Source: Macrococcoides goetzii (GTDB lineage Bacteria; Bacillota; Bacilli; Staphylococcales; Staphylococcaceae). From it: a DNA stretch of 64,000 nucleotides. The notes under the pieces were generated by a model. It did not search any database and had not been told where the DNA came from. It was given only the letters and a program-made list of their open reading frames with translations. Position 1 is the stretch's first letter; each line of letters starts with the position of its first letter. This document shows, piece by piece, positions 29,355 through 38,498 of the stretch. A program made the position numbers and the translations under genes. The stretch lies in assembly GCF_002742385.2 (NCBI RefSeq), contig NZ_MJBI02000001.1, positions 186,001 to 250,000 on the forward strand, in the 5' to 3' direction.

Positions 29355-29467
29355 GCGTTATAAGCAATTTATATGTAAAAATTTATTGTTATATATATAT
29401 TAGTAGTAATAAGAGTTTATTAATAGTAAGTGTTTGAAGATATGATTAATTAGATGGAAGTGTCTTT

Positions 29468-30529
29468 ATGAGTTATTTATTATTATTTTTAATCAGTATC
29501 ACTTTTAGCTTCATATTAAATCAGATAGGTATGATACTACCATGGTTATTTGGTCCGATTTTAGCTACGATAATTCTCAGGAAATTTACCGCATTAACAT
29601 ATAGGTGGCCAAAGTGGCTTGGTGATATCGGATTATATATTCTTGGCGCGCAAATTGGTGTGTCTTTTACGAAAGAAATTTTTGTAGATATTGCTAATGA
29701 TTTCTGGTCTGTCATATTTTTAAGTGTAATGATTATTTTTTGTGCTGTTGTTATTTCATTTTTATTTAAACGCATCGTGAAGTGTACAACTGAAACAGCT
29801 TTACTGGCATCTATTCCTGGTGCATTAAATCAAATGATCGTAATGGCAGAAGAAAATAAAAATGCCAACATCTTAGTTGTGACGCTTGCTCAAACGTCTC
29901 GTTTATTGTTCGTAATTATGATTGTACCGTTTATTTCTAGTATGACTTCAGACAATCACGCGCATTATCAAAGTAACAAAGCAAAGCAAGTATTTGAAGT
30001 GTTAACGCTTGATCAGATAGTAATGATAGTTGCGATGATTGCGGCAGGTATATATATTTTAAAGCTTATTCATTTCCCTGTGCCAGATATGTTAGGTCCG
30101 ACATTTGCCATCTTAATCTGGAATTTAAGTACAGGATTAAATTTTACTGTTCCAATGCCATTGATAAACTTTGCACAATTATTGTTTGGTGTACGTATTG
30201 GATTGCAAATGTATGATTTATCTAGTCAGATAAATAAAAGATTGTTTATAGGGATTTTTGTACAAAATATACTGCTTATCATTTGTGCTATTATTTTGAG
30301 TATCGTTATCAATATTTTTACGGATCATAATTTTAACGATGTATTCTTAAGTGTAGCGCCAGGTGGGATGGCACAGATAATTGTAGTCGCACTTGAGACA
30401 GGGGCAAATGTTGCAATGATATCAAGCTATCATATTTTTAGGATCTTTCTTATTTTATTAATTGTAGCGCCAATAATGTCCTGGTATTTAACGCATAGAC
30501 TGAATAGTGATATAGACAATGCTGATTGA
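29468..30529 (+). CDS. AbrB-family membrane protein (PF05145 type)
   Basis: The 353-residue protein is polytopic with about ten hydrophobic segments. It contains two related halves, each with a P-W/M-x-x-GP pattern (ILPWLFGPILATIILR and PVPDMLGPTFAILIWN) and then the motif GAQIGVSF or GVRIGLQM. This duplicated AbrB domain is widespread, annotated in databases as putative ammonia monooxygenase or AbrB regulator, without proven function. A membrane transport role is more likely than DNA binding. It lies next to valS, as in S. aureus. Confidence 0.85.
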   Translation: MSYLLLFLISITFSFILNQIGMILPWLFGPILATIILRKFTALTYRWPKWLGDIGLYILGAQIGVSFTKEIFVDIANDFWSVIFLSVMIIFCAVVISFLFKRIVKCTTETALLASIPGALNQMIVMAEENKNANILVVTLAQTSRLLFVIMIVPFISSMTSDNHAHYQSNKAKQVFEVLTLDQIVMIVAMIAAGIYILKLIHFPVPDMLGPTFAILIWNLSTGLNFTVPMPLINFAQLLFGVRIGLQMYDLSSQINKRLFIGIFVQNILLIICAIILSIVINIFTDHNFNDVFLSVAPGGMAQIIVVALETGANVAMISSYHIFRIFLILLIVAPIMSWYLTHRLNSDIDNAD

Positions 30530-30554
30530 CAGTTAAATGATAATCTTATACAAT
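30526..30554 (+). promoter_or_regulatory. Promoter of the valS T-box transcript
   Basis: TTGACA (30526-30531), a 17-base spacer and TACAAT (30549-30554) form a near-consensus sigma-A promoter. The -35 overlaps the stop codon of the AbrB-type gene. Confidence 0.85.
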
Positions 30555-30561
30555 ATGTTTA

Positions 30562-30790
30562 ACTAAATATTCCTACAGGAAGAGTAGTTAGACGGATATC
30601 CAAGAGAGTGCATGGCTGGTGGAAATGCATATTGAAATTTAATGAAGGTAGCCTGACATAAAATGTACTTTGAAACTAAGTAGAAGTACACGTGTGAGAG
30701 CGTTAATCGATATGAGTGCAGCGTAAGCTGAATTTAGGTGGTACCACGGTTATCCCGTCCTATTGTTATAGGACGGGATTTTTTTTCAGG
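30562..30790 (+). promoter_or_regulatory. T-box riboswitch controlling valS (tRNA-Val)
   Basis: The leader contains the T-box core AGGTGGTACCACGG (30736-30749), whose UGGU bulge would pair with an NCCA end carrying discriminator A, as in tRNA-Val. It is followed by a strong terminator, ATCCCGTCC/GGACGGGAT plus eight Ts (30752-30786). GTA in GAAGGTAGCC (30648-30650) is the probable specifier codon for valine. Uncharged tRNA-Val should favour the antiterminator and read-through into valS-folC. Confidence 0.92.
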
Positions 30791-30823
30791 AGATTTTGGA
30801 ATATTAATATTGGAGGAATGACT

Positions 30824-33451
30824 ATGGATACAAAATACAATCCACAACAAGTAGAGCAAGGACGATATCAGGAATGGTTAGATAAAGGTTTATTTAAAGC
30901 GACAGAGGACGATCATAAGAAGCCATTTACTATAGTGATTCCGCCACCGAATGTTACAGGTAAATTGCATATTGGACATGCATGGGATACAACTTTACAA
31001 GATATTATTACGCGTATAAAACGCATGCAAGGTTATAATACATTGTACTTGCCTGGTATGGATCATGCCGGTATTGCGACACAAGCCAAAGTTGAAGAGA
31101 AGTTACGTGAAGATGGTATTTCACGTCATGATATTGGTCGTACAAAATTTTTAGAACATACGATGGATTGGAAAGAAGAATATGCAGGTTTTATTCGTGA
31201 CCAATGGGCGAAACTTGGCTTAGGGCTAGATTATTCTCGTGAACGATTCACCTTAGATGAAGGATTAAGTGAAGCGGTTAAAGAAGTATTCGTTAAAATG
31301 TATGATAAAGGTTTAATTTACCGTGGCGAGCGTATTATTAACTGGGATCCGGCAGCGCGAACTGCATTAAGTGATATCGAAGTTATACATGAGGAAGTTG
31401 AAGGCGCATTCTATCATATTAAATATCCATATGCAGAAGGTGAAGGATTTATTGAAATTGCAACAACACGTCCTGAAACATTACTAGGTGATACTGCTGT
31501 TGTTGTACATCCAGAAGATGAACGATATAAAGATATAATCGGTAAAACAGTTATCTTGCCAATCGTTGAACGTGAGTTACCTATTTTAGGTGATGATTAT
31601 GTAGAGATGGATTTTGGTAGTGGTGCAATGAAAGTTACTCCAGCGCATGATCCAAATGACTTTGAAATCGGTAATCGTCATAATCTTGAACGCATCAATG
31701 TAATGAATGAAGACGGTACGATGAACGAATTAGCTGGCAAATATGCTGGTCTGGACCGCTTTGAATGTCGTAAGGCGCTTGTGCAAGACTTACAGGATGC
31801 TGGTCTGATGATTAAAATTGAGAAACATATGCATCAGGTTGGTCATAGTGAAAGAAGCGGCGCGATTGTAGAACCTTATCTTTCAAAACAATGGTTCGTA
31901 AAAATGGCTCCTTTAGCAGAGCAATCATTAGATTTTCAAAAGACTGATGAAAAAATTGAATTTGTTCCGCCACGTTTTGAAGGCACATTTAACCGATGGA
32001 TGGAGAATATTCACGACTGGACAATCTCTCGTCAGCTCTGGTGGGGACATCAAATTCCTGCATGGTACCATAATGAAACAGGAGAAATCTATGTCGGTAA
32101 AGAAGCACCTGCTGATATTGAAAACTGGACACAGGATGAAGATGTGCTGGATACTTGGTTCTCAAGTGCGCTTTGGCCTTTCTCTACGCTTGGCTGGCCA
32201 AATGTGGATGCAGAAGATTTCAAACGTTTCTATCCGACGAATGTGCTTGTTACAGGATATGATATTATCTTCTTCTGGGTTGCTCGTATGATCTTCCAGG
32301 GTATTGAATTTACAGAGACGAAACCTTTTAATGAAGTATTGATTCATGGACTGGTACGTGCCGAAGATGGCCGTAAAATGAGTAAATCATTAGGCAACGG
32401 TGTAGATCCGATGGATGTTATTGAACAATATGGTGCTGATAGCTTACGCTACTTCTTAGCAACGGGATCAACTCCTGGTCAGGATTTACGTTATTCTACA
32501 GAAAAGATTGAAGCAACTTGGAACTTTATCAATAAAATATGGAATGCTTCTCGATTCAGTATTATGAACATCGGAGAAGATTTTAAAGCGAGCGATATTA
32601 AATTAGATGGAAAAAAATCACTTGCGGATGAATGGATTTTAACACGTCTAAATGAAACGATAGAAGAAGTAACACGTTTAGCAGATAAGTATGAATTTGG
32701 TGAAGTTGGTCGAGTACTATATAATTTCATCTGGGACGAATTCTGTGACTGGTATATTGAAATGAGTAAAATACCGATGAACGGTGAAGATGAAGAAGCA
32801 AAACAAATGACGCGTTCAATTTTAGCATATACTTTAGATTCAATTATGCGAATGATGCATCCGTTTATGCCTTTCGTTACAGAAAGCATCTGGCAGAACT
32901 TACCGGTTGAAGGTGATTCGATCGTTACAGCGAGCTGGCCGGAAGTGCGTCCTGAGCTTTCGAATATTGAGAGCAAGAAATCTATGGAACAACTTATGGA
33001 AATCATTCGTGCAGTTAGAAATACACGTAATGAAGTAAATACACCAATGAGTAAGCAGATTCCGATGATGATTAAAACGAATAATCAGACAACGACTGAA
33101 CGACTTGAAGCAGAAAGACCATTTATCATGCGTTTCTGTAATCCAAGTGAATTAACAATCAGCACTGAAGTTGATATGCCTGAAGAAGTGATGACTACAG
33201 CTGTAACAGGTGGATTGGTTATCTTACCATTAGAAGGTTTAATTGACATGGACAAAGAAATTGAACGATTAGAGAAAGAGTTAAAGAAATGGGCTTCTGA
33301 GTTAGATCGTGTAAATAAAAAGTTAAGTAATGAAAAGTTCGTTTCAAAAGCACCTGAGAAAATAATAAACGAAGAAAAAGAAAAACTAGCACTTTATACA
33401 GAAAAATATGAAAGTGTTCAAGCACGATTAAATCAATTGAACAGGAAGTAA
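30824..33451 (+). CDS. valS: Valyl-tRNA synthetase
   Basis: ValRS charges tRNA-Val and edits misactivated threonine. The 875-residue product has the class I signatures [12 protein letters not shown] (HIGH, about 44-55) and [11 protein letters not shown] (KMSKS, about 520), the editing-domain motif [13 protein letters not shown], and a C-terminal coiled coil ([21 protein letters not shown]...). I start at ATG 30824, seven bases after GGAGG. The long upstream frame runs through the T-box terminator. folC follows 4 bases after the stop. Confidence 0.96.
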   Translation: MDTKYNPQQVEQGRYQEWLDKGLFKATEDDHKKPFTIVIPPPNVTGKLHIGHAWDTTLQDIITRIKRMQGYNTLYLPGMDHAGIATQAKVEEKLREDGISRHDIGRTKFLEHTMDWKEEYAGFIRDQWAKLGLGLDYSRERFTLDEGLSEAVKEVFVKMYDKGLIYRGERIINWDPAARTALSDIEVIHEEVEGAFYHIKYPYAEGEGFIEIATTRPETLLGDTAVVVHPEDERYKDIIGKTVILPIVERELPILGDDYVEMDFGSGAMKVTPAHDPNDFEIGNRHNLERINVMNEDGTMNELAGKYAGLDRFECRKALVQDLQDAGLMIKIEKHMHQVGHSERSGAIVEPYLSKQWFVKMAPLAEQSLDFQKTDEKIEFVPPRFEGTFNRWMENIHDWTISRQLWWGHQIPAWYHNETGEIYVGKEAPADIENWTQDEDVLDTWFSSALWPFSTLGWPNVDAEDFKRFYPTNVLVTGYDIIFFWVARMIFQGIEFTETKPFNEVLIHGLVRAEDGRKMSKSLGNGVDPMDVIEQYGADSLRYFLATGSTPGQDLRYSTEKIEATWNFINKIWNASRFSIMNIGEDFKASDIKLDGKKSLADEWILTRLNETIEEVTRLADKYEFGEVGRVLYNFIWDEFCDWYIEMSKIPMNGEDEEAKQMTRSILAYTLDSIMRMMHPFMPFVTESIWQNLPVEGDSIVTASWPEVRPELSNIESKKSMEQLMEIIRAVRNTRNEVNTPMSKQIPMMIKTNNQTTTERLEAERPFIMRFCNPSELTISTEVDMPEEVMTTAVTGGLVILPLEGLIDMDKEIERLEKELKKWASELDRVNKKLSNEKFVSKAPEKIINEEKEKLALYTEKYESVQARLNQLNRK

Positions 33452-33455
33452 TCAT

Positions 33456-34724
33456 ATGAATTATTTAGAGAGCTTATATTGGATCCATGAACGTTATAAA
33501 TTTGGTATTAAGCCGGGCATTAAACGTATGGAATGGATGCTTGACCGATTAGATCATCCAGAGAGAAATATTAATGGGATTCATGTAGTAGGTACAAATG
33601 GTAAAGGTTCAACCGTAAGTTATTTAAAGAACGCATTAATTGAAAATAACTATTCGGTAGGAACTTTTACATCACCTTATATTGAAACTTTCAATGAACG
33701 TATCAGTCTTAATGGTTTGCCGATTACGAATGATGAAATCGTTGAACTGGTAAGTATCGTAAAACCGGTGAGTGAAATGCTTGACGCCGAAACGGATTTA
33801 GGAGTCGCTACGGAATTTGAAATCATAACGATGATGATGTTTGTTTATTTTGGTCAAATTCATCCTGTTGATTTCGTGATTGTAGAAGCTGGTCTCGGAG
33901 CAAAGAATGATTCGACGAATGTATTTATGCCTATCATGACCATCTTAACAAGTATTGGTTTGGATCATACTAATATTATCGGAGATTCTTATCTTGATAT
34001 TGCTAAAGAGAAGTCTGGTGTAATTAAGGCCGGCGTACCATTTGTATATGCAGTTAAAAACGACGAAGCAAAAGCATATTTAAATTCAGTCGTAGAAGAG
34101 AAGCATGTAAAAGGTATTAAGCTTGAAAGAGATATTCAATGTATTTCAAACGGTAAGGAATTTACGTTCAGATATAAAGATTATGAACTAGAAAATATTG
34201 AATTGAAGATGATTGGAACACATCAACAGGAAAATGCTTCACTTGCGATTGCGACATTATTAGAAATGTTTGATCGAGGAATGATTATGCTTAATTTCAA
34301 TAAAATGATCGATGCGATTGAAAATACAACATGGACTGGTCGTATTGAAACTGTTCAGGAGAATCCAACGATTATTCTTGATGGAGCGCATAACAAGGAA
34401 TCTATTGATGTATTAGTAGATACGATGAAAACATATTATTCTGATCGACGTATCGATGTGTTATTCTCAGCAATTGATGGGAAACCCATCGGCAAGATGC
34501 TACAAGCGCTGGAATCAATTGCCGATACATTTTACGTGACAGCATTTGATTTCCCGAAAGCATTACCGGTTGATACAATATATGAGAATGTAGAGCATGA
34601 AAAGAAAGTTAAAATTAAAGACAATGCAGATTTTATTAAATCGTACGATGGAGACTTATTGCTTGTTACAGGAAGTTTATATTTTATCAGTGCGGTAAAA
34701 GATAAATTGAAAAATAATGGATAA
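33456..34724 (+). CDS. folC: Folylpolyglutamate synthase / dihydrofolate synthase
   Basis: FolC adds glutamates to folates and may also make dihydrofolate from dihydropteroate. The 422-residue product is a Mur-ligase-type enzyme with the P-loop VVGTNGKGSTVSYL (about 46-59), TSPYIETFNERI, EAGLGAKNDSTNV and ILDGAHNKESID. Starting 4 bases after valS, it shares the T-box promoter, so folate tailoring is tied to valine-tRNA charging, an arrangement common in Firmicutes. Confidence 0.94.
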   Translation: MNYLESLYWIHERYKFGIKPGIKRMEWMLDRLDHPERNINGIHVVGTNGKGSTVSYLKNALIENNYSVGTFTSPYIETFNERISLNGLPITNDEIVELVSIVKPVSEMLDAETDLGVATEFEIITMMMFVYFGQIHPVDFVIVEAGLGAKNDSTNVFMPIMTILTSIGLDHTNIIGDSYLDIAKEKSGVIKAGVPFVYAVKNDEAKAYLNSVVEEKHVKGIKLERDIQCISNGKEFTFRYKDYELENIELKMIGTHQQENASLAIATLLEMFDRGMIMLNFNKMIDAIENTTWTGRIETVQENPTIILDGAHNKESIDVLVDTMKTYYSDRRIDVLFSAIDGKPIGKMLQALESIADTFYVTAFDFPKALPVDTIYENVEHEKKVKIKDNADFIKSYDGDLLLVTGSLYFISAVKDKLKNNG

Positions 34725-34731
34725 ATATTTT

Positions 34732-34767
34732 AACAAAGAATCTAATTTTAGATTCTTTGTTTTTTTA
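34732..34767 (+). terminator. Terminator of valS-folC
   Basis: AACAAAGAATCTA pairs perfectly with TAGATTCTTTGTT around ATTT and is followed by a run of Ts. Confidence 0.92.
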
Positions 34768-34817
34768 TGCAGAAATTTCAGAAAATTAGGGAATGATATT
34801 CTAAAGGAGGAATTTAT

Positions 34818-36203
34818 ATGGAAAAAAAGTTGAAAATGCCCCATACATATTTTTTATTATTATTGATTGTCTGTGTCGCTGCAGTACTGACATATATTAT
34901 ACCTGCAGGTGAATTTGATAGAAAAGTCGTAGATAAACAAAATATTGTCGTAAATGGGTCATATCATGAAGTGGCACAATCTCCAGTACAGCCAATCGAG
35001 ATATTTAGAGCTGTTCCACAAGGATTGATTGAAGGCGCGGAAATTATTTTTTACATCTTTATCGTTGGAGGCGCATTTGGTGTTATTCATCGCACAGATG
35101 CTATTACAACAGGTGTTAATTCTTTGATGAACCGAATTGGAAAACATGGTAAATGGTTGATTCCAATAACTATGATTATTTTTAGTATATTAGGATTTTC
35201 AATTGGGCTGAGTGAAGAAACGATAATTTTTGTACCGATAGGAATCGCACTTGCGACAGCGCTTGGTTATGATGCGATGGTGGGAGCGAGTATGATTGCA
35301 CTTGGTGCTGGGATTGGATTCCTGGGAGGCATGATAAACCCTTTCACAGTAGGAATCGCACAGAAGATAGCAGAAGTAAAATTATTTTCTGGTTGGGGTT
35401 TTAGAACAGTAGTATATTTACTTGTCCTTATTTCGGGGATTGCATATGTGATGTTATATGCAAGAAAAGTAAAAAATGATCCAGGAAAAAGTTTGTTAAG
35501 TAATATTAATGTTGAAGCACGTAGTACAATGAGTGAGGATGTTTTAAATACTAAGTTTGATTCATTTAGAAAGCGACATGCGATGATATTAATATTGCTT
35601 ACAATAACGATTATTATTAATGTATATGGTATTTTTAAATATGAATGGTTCTTGTCACAAATGAGTGCAAACTTCTTATTGATGGGAATTGTTGCTGGCC
35701 TCATCGGAGGATTGGGTTTAAACGGTACATTTGATGCATTACTTGAAGGAATGAAAGATATTTTATTTGGTGCAATTATCGTAGGATTTGCAAAAGCAAT
35801 TGTCGTTGTTCTGACGTCAGGTAAAATTATCGATACAATCGTATTCTATATGACTGATTTTATTGATCATCTTCCGACAGCATTTTCAGTTATAGCGATG
35901 TTCATAACACAGTTAGTATTAAATTTCTTTATTCCTTCTGGATCAGGTCAGGCAATGACTACAATGCCGATTATGGTACCAATCAGTGATTTACTTGGTA
36001 TTAATCGTCAGGTTGCAGTTCTTGCTTTTCAATATGGTGATGCAATCAGCAATAACATTATTCCTACTTCCGCTTCTTTGATGGGATTACTTGCAGTAGC
36101 TGGTATACCGTATTCAAAATGGTTAAAATTTGTCTGGAAGATTTCATTGATTTGGGCTGTAATCTGTCTGTCAAGTTTAATTGTATATACTTATTTTTTC
36201 TAG
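34818..36203 (+). CDS. YfcC-family membrane transporter
   Basis: The 461-residue protein has about 11-12 hydrophobic spans and the YfcC/DcuC-related pattern: PHTYFLLLLIVCVAAVLTYIIPAGEFDR at the N-terminus, GFSIGLSEETIIFVPIGIALATALGYDAMVG, GAGIGFLGGMINPFTVGIAQ, and NFFIPSGSGQAMTTMPIMVPISDLLG. Members are proposed carriers of carboxylates, short-chain fatty acids or basic amino acids; the substrate cannot be read from sequence. It has its own ribosome-binding site (AAAGGAGG) between two terminators, so it is probably a single-gene unit inserted between folC and comC. Confidence 0.82.
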   Translation: MEKKLKMPHTYFLLLLIVCVAAVLTYIIPAGEFDRKVVDKQNIVVNGSYHEVAQSPVQPIEIFRAVPQGLIEGAEIIFYIFIVGGAFGVIHRTDAITTGVNSLMNRIGKHGKWLIPITMIIFSILGFSIGLSEETIIFVPIGIALATALGYDAMVGASMIALGAGIGFLGGMINPFTVGIAQKIAEVKLFSGWGFRTVVYLLVLISGIAYVMLYARKVKNDPGKSLLSNINVEARSTMSEDVLNTKFDSFRKRHAMILILLTITIIINVYGIFKYEWFLSQMSANFLLMGIVAGLIGGLGLNGTFDALLEGMKDILFGAIIVGFAKAIVVVLTSGKIIDTIVFYMTDFIDHLPTAFSVIAMFITQLVLNFFIPSGSGQAMTTMPIMVPISDLLGINRQVAVLAFQYGDAISNNIIPTSASLMGLLAVAGIPYSKWLKFVWKISLIWAVICLSSLIVYTYFF

Positions 36204-36214
36204 AATTAATATTT

Positions 36215-36272
36215 GCTTCAAAATTAAAATTCTGTATTTATTTTCTGCAGAATTTTAATTTTGAAGCTTTTT
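36215..36272 (+). terminator. Very strong terminator after the YfcC-type gene
   Basis: A perfect 20-bp stem (36215-36234 with 36248-36267) has a 13-base loop and is followed by five Ts. Confidence 0.92.
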
Positions 36273-36362
36273 ACTTTATTATTTGTATAAAAATTAATGC
36301 AATTATTAAATTGCTGCATTTTTACAACAATTTATTTTTGTTCTATATTAGTCGTGACATAT

Positions 36363-37124
36363 ATGAAAGGAGGAGAAGAAAGTGGATACAAGTTTTATAT
36401 AATCATTTGGTTTACTTTAGGGTCATGCATTGGTTCATTTATGCTTTGTCTGACTTATGAAACGCATCGTTTGTTTCGGAAATCAAGGTGTGACCAATGT
36501 CATCACAATCTTGCATGGATGGATTTAATACCTGTATTTTCATTCTTATTGAATTGGGGTCGGTGCAGATACTGCAATTGTAAACTATCAATTAAATATG
36601 TAATTTGCGAAATATTAACTGGACTGGCGCTTGTTCATTTAAGTATGAATCAGCAATTCAATATTGATTTATTAACTACAATTGCTATTGTGCTTATTCC
36701 ATTATCAATATATGATACTGAACATTTAAAAATACCTAATATAATGCTCATTTTATTATTTTTTACGTTAATGCTAATTTATTTAAAAGACATGTTAATC
36801 TATCAAATATATTTTTCCTATGATGTTATTCTATATAAACTACTAATTTTTATACTACTTCATTTATTTTTCTTTCTCTCAAAGTGTATTGGATATGGAG
36901 ATATTAAATTATTTTCAATACTCCTTCTATTTTTACCTATTCCATTTTTTATATCGTTATTTTTTATTACATATTTAATCGGAGGTCTAAGCTGCATCAT
37001 CTTTTTAAGTTATAAGACAGGACTTAAAAAAGTACCGCTTGTCCCTTTTATAACGACATCATTTTTTGTTGTACTCCTATTATATGAACAAATCAAAATA
37101 TTATATTTTGGAGGATTTGTCTGA
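36363..37124 (+). CDS. comC: Type IV prepilin peptidase ComC, start uncertain
   Basis: ComC cleaves and methylates prepilins of the competence (ComG) pseudopilus. The frame gives about 253 residues from ATG 36363. It contains GSCIGSFMLCL, a zinc-binding CDQC...CRYC pair, and the two catalytic aspartates in PLSIYDTEHLKIPN and GYGDIKLFS, with about seven membrane spans. ATG 36363 lacks a good ribosome-binding site. AGGAGG (36369-36374) instead precedes GTG 36382, which is out of frame and terminates after six codons. One missing T near 36393 would join that start to this frame. Confidence 0.8.
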   Translation: MKGGEESGYKFYIIIWFTLGSCIGSFMLCLTYETHRLFRKSRCDQCHHNLAWMDLIPVFSFLLNWGRCRYCNCKLSIKYVICEILTGLALVHLSMNQQFNIDLLTTIAIVLIPLSIYDTEHLKIPNIMLILLFFTLMLIYLKDMLIYQIYFSYDVILYKLLIFILLHLFFFLSKCIGYGDIKLFSILLLFLPIPFFISLFFITYLIGGLSCIIFLSYKTGLKKVPLVPFITTSFFVVLLLYEQIKILYFGGFV

Positions 37125-37795
37125 TGATTGATATTCCCTTAGATATTGATAAACCTAGAGAACGACTAATGGTCTATGGTGCTGATAAGTTAACAAACCA
37201 GGAACTGTTATCATTGATTATCGGCAGTGGTGTACGTGACGAATCTGTATATCAAGTTTCAGAAAATTTATTAAATCAAATAGATAACATAAAGGATTTG
37301 AGATATTTAACCCTGCAGGAACTTACACAAGTTAAAGGTATCGGTGACAAAAAAGCAGCAACAATGCTTGCTGTAATAGAACTGGCACAGCGTATGCATA
37401 CACATTCTTTGGAACAGAGGATTAAGATTAACTCACCTCAATGTGTAGCAGATTTATTGATGGAACGCATGCGATATTTTACTCAGGAGCATTTTATAGT
37501 ATTGATGTTAAATACAAAGAATTACGTCATACATGAGCATACAATCTTTATCGGATCATTAAATGCATCCATCGTTCATCCGCGTGAAATATTTCGAGAA
37601 GCCATTAAAAGAAGTGCGGCGAATATCATTGCAGTTCATAATCATCCATCAGGTTGTGCAGAACCGAGTTATGAAGATATTGAAGCGACACGAAGACTCG
37701 TAAGTGTCGGAGAACTCGTCGGCATTGATTTACTGGATCATATTATTATCGGAGATGGCACTTTTGTCAGTATTAAAGAAAGGGGACAATTATAA
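37124..37795 (+). CDS. radC: RadC-family JAB/MPN protein
   Basis: The 223-residue product has an N-terminal helix-hairpin-helix (LTQVKGIGDKKAA, about 66-78) and the RadC metalloprotease-like motif AVHNHPSGCAEPSYEDI (about 170-186) with Asp in LLDHIIIGDGTFVS. Despite the name, a direct DNA-repair role is not supported for RadC proteins; it is associated with recombination and competence. It overlaps the comC stop by one base and the next gene by one, so comC-radC are coupled. Confidence 0.92.
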   Translation: MIDIPLDIDKPRERLMVYGADKLTNQELLSLIIGSGVRDESVYQVSENLLNQIDNIKDLRYLTLQELTQVKGIGDKKAATMLAVIELAQRMHTHSLEQRIKINSPQCVADLLMERMRYFTQEHFIVLMLNTKNYVIHEHTIFIGSLNASIVHPREIFREAIKRSAANIIAVHNHPSGCAEPSYEDIEATRRLVSVGELVGIDLLDHIIIGDGTFVSIKERGQL

Positions 37796-38157
37796 TGGGT
37801 CTGGATATGTATATCTACTTAAAAGATAAATCTACTGAAGAAATGATTGAATTCTCTTATTTTAGAAAATTTAACGCGTTACACGGATACTTTGATATCA
37901 AATATAACCTGGATAATCCATGTAGTATTGAGATTGCAGAGGATGATCTTACGAATCTCATGTTTAAGGTCAATGCCATACGAATGAATGCTAATGTTGC
38001 ACCTAAAGCTTTACCGGTGTATTACGGACCATTTTTTGGGAGTTACGACTATGGCTATATTTACTTTGAATATATCGATCAGCTATATAAAGATTTAAAG
38101 CGTTTGTTACAGGTTGACCGGAAGAAATATGATATATTTTATCAGGCGGATTATTAG
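37795..38157 (+). CDS. Small MGLDMY-type conserved protein, function unknown
   Basis: The 120-residue product starts MGLDMYIYLKDK and has FRKFNALHGYFDIKYN and YGPFFGSYDYGYIYFEYIDQLYKDLKRLL. The GLDMYL opening and the RKxNxLHGxF block occur in a group of small phage- and plasmid-borne proteins of unknown role. No membrane span or signal is visible. It shares one base with radC (TAATG), so it is translationally coupled to the comC-radC unit. It may be an accessory rather than a conserved competence gene. Confidence 0.7.
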   Translation: MGLDMYIYLKDKSTEEMIEFSYFRKFNALHGYFDIKYNLDNPCSIEIAEDDLTNLMFKVNAIRMNANVAPKALPVYYGPFFGSYDYGYIYFEYIDQLYKDLKRLLQVDRKKYDIFYQADY

Positions 38158-38214
38158 AATTTGTAAATTTATTGTTAATTTTGTTCGTAAAACGAAATTT
38201 ATTTGTATGAACTA

Positions 38215-38243
38215 TTGAAATTTTCAGAAGATTAATTTATGAT
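38215..38243 (+). promoter_or_regulatory. Promoter of the leader peptide-ABC exporter operon
   Basis: TTGAAA (38215-38220), a 17-base spacer and TATGAT (38238-38243) place transcription start near 38250, just ahead of the leader ribosome-binding site. Confidence 0.7.
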
Positions 38244-38262
38244 TAAAACAACTAATAAAGAA

Positions 38263-38333
38263 AGGAGGAAAATACAATGAACAACGTTAGACGACAGTAT
38301 GTTTATTTATCATCAATTTTATATTTTCCTCCT
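38263..38333 (+). promoter_or_regulatory. Helix that can sequester the leader Shine-Dalgarno sequence
   Basis: AGGAGGAAAATA (38263-38274), which contains the Shine-Dalgarno sequence, is perfectly complementary to TATTTTCCTCCT (38322-38333) inside the leader ORF, giving a 12-bp helix that encloses the start codon. Confidence 0.65.
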
Positions 38334-38360
38334 GCATACGAATCAAAAATAGCACGATAA
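38277..38360 (+). CDS. 27-residue leader peptide upstream of the ABC exporter genes
   Basis: ATG 38277 follows the near-perfect AAAGGAGGAAA site, and the frame closes with TAA 38358-38360. The peptide begins MNNVRRQYVYLSSILY and continues with FPPAYESKIAR. The Tyr-rich middle and Pro-Pro pair are typical of ribosome-slowing sequences. Its stop codon is inside the 5' arm of the first terminator. In B. subtilis the equivalent position before bmrC-bmrD is occupied by bmrB, a longer leader ORF controlling read-through. I see no clear sequence similarity to BmrB. Confidence 0.65.
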   Translation: MNNVRRQYVYLSSILYFPPAYESKIAR

Positions 38361-38403
38361 TCTTTTCGACGATATTAATATTGAAATGATTATGTATTTT
38401 TTT
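38357..38403 (+). terminator. Attenuator terminator 1, overlapping the leader stop codon
   Basis: ATAATCTTTTC (38357-38367) pairs with GAAATGATTAT (38383-38393) with one T-T mismatch. The loop has 15 bases and seven Ts follow at 38397-38403. The 5' arm covers the TAA of the leader ORF, so a ribosome at the end of the leader would block it. Confidence 0.7.
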
Positions 38404-38440
38404 GATTGTCTGTGGGAGTTAATCCCACTCTAAAAATGTG

Positions 38441-38474
38441 CACATGCTCATCATATGAGTATGTGTATTTTTTT
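38441..38474 (+). terminator. Attenuator terminator 2, before the exporter genes
   Basis: CACATGCTCAT (38441-38451) pairs with ATGAGTATGTG (38455-38465) with one G-U pair, followed by TATTTTTTT. It lies 25 bases before the exporter start. A smaller GTGGGA/TCCCAC hairpin (38412-38428) precedes it. Confidence 0.85.
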
Positions 38475-38498
38475 ATGAGTGAACAAGGAGTGTGACAC

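Noticed and set aside
30716-30823. N-terminal extension of valS
   Set aside because: This stretch is the T-box core and terminator; translation starts after GGAGG at ATG 30824.
31947-32291. ORF in another frame inside valS
   Set aside because: Shadow of the valS coding sequence, with no ribosome-binding site or recognisable protein.
36119-36460. ORF spanning the end of the YfcC-type gene and the start of comC
   Set aside because: It crosses a perfect 20-bp terminator and shows no family features.
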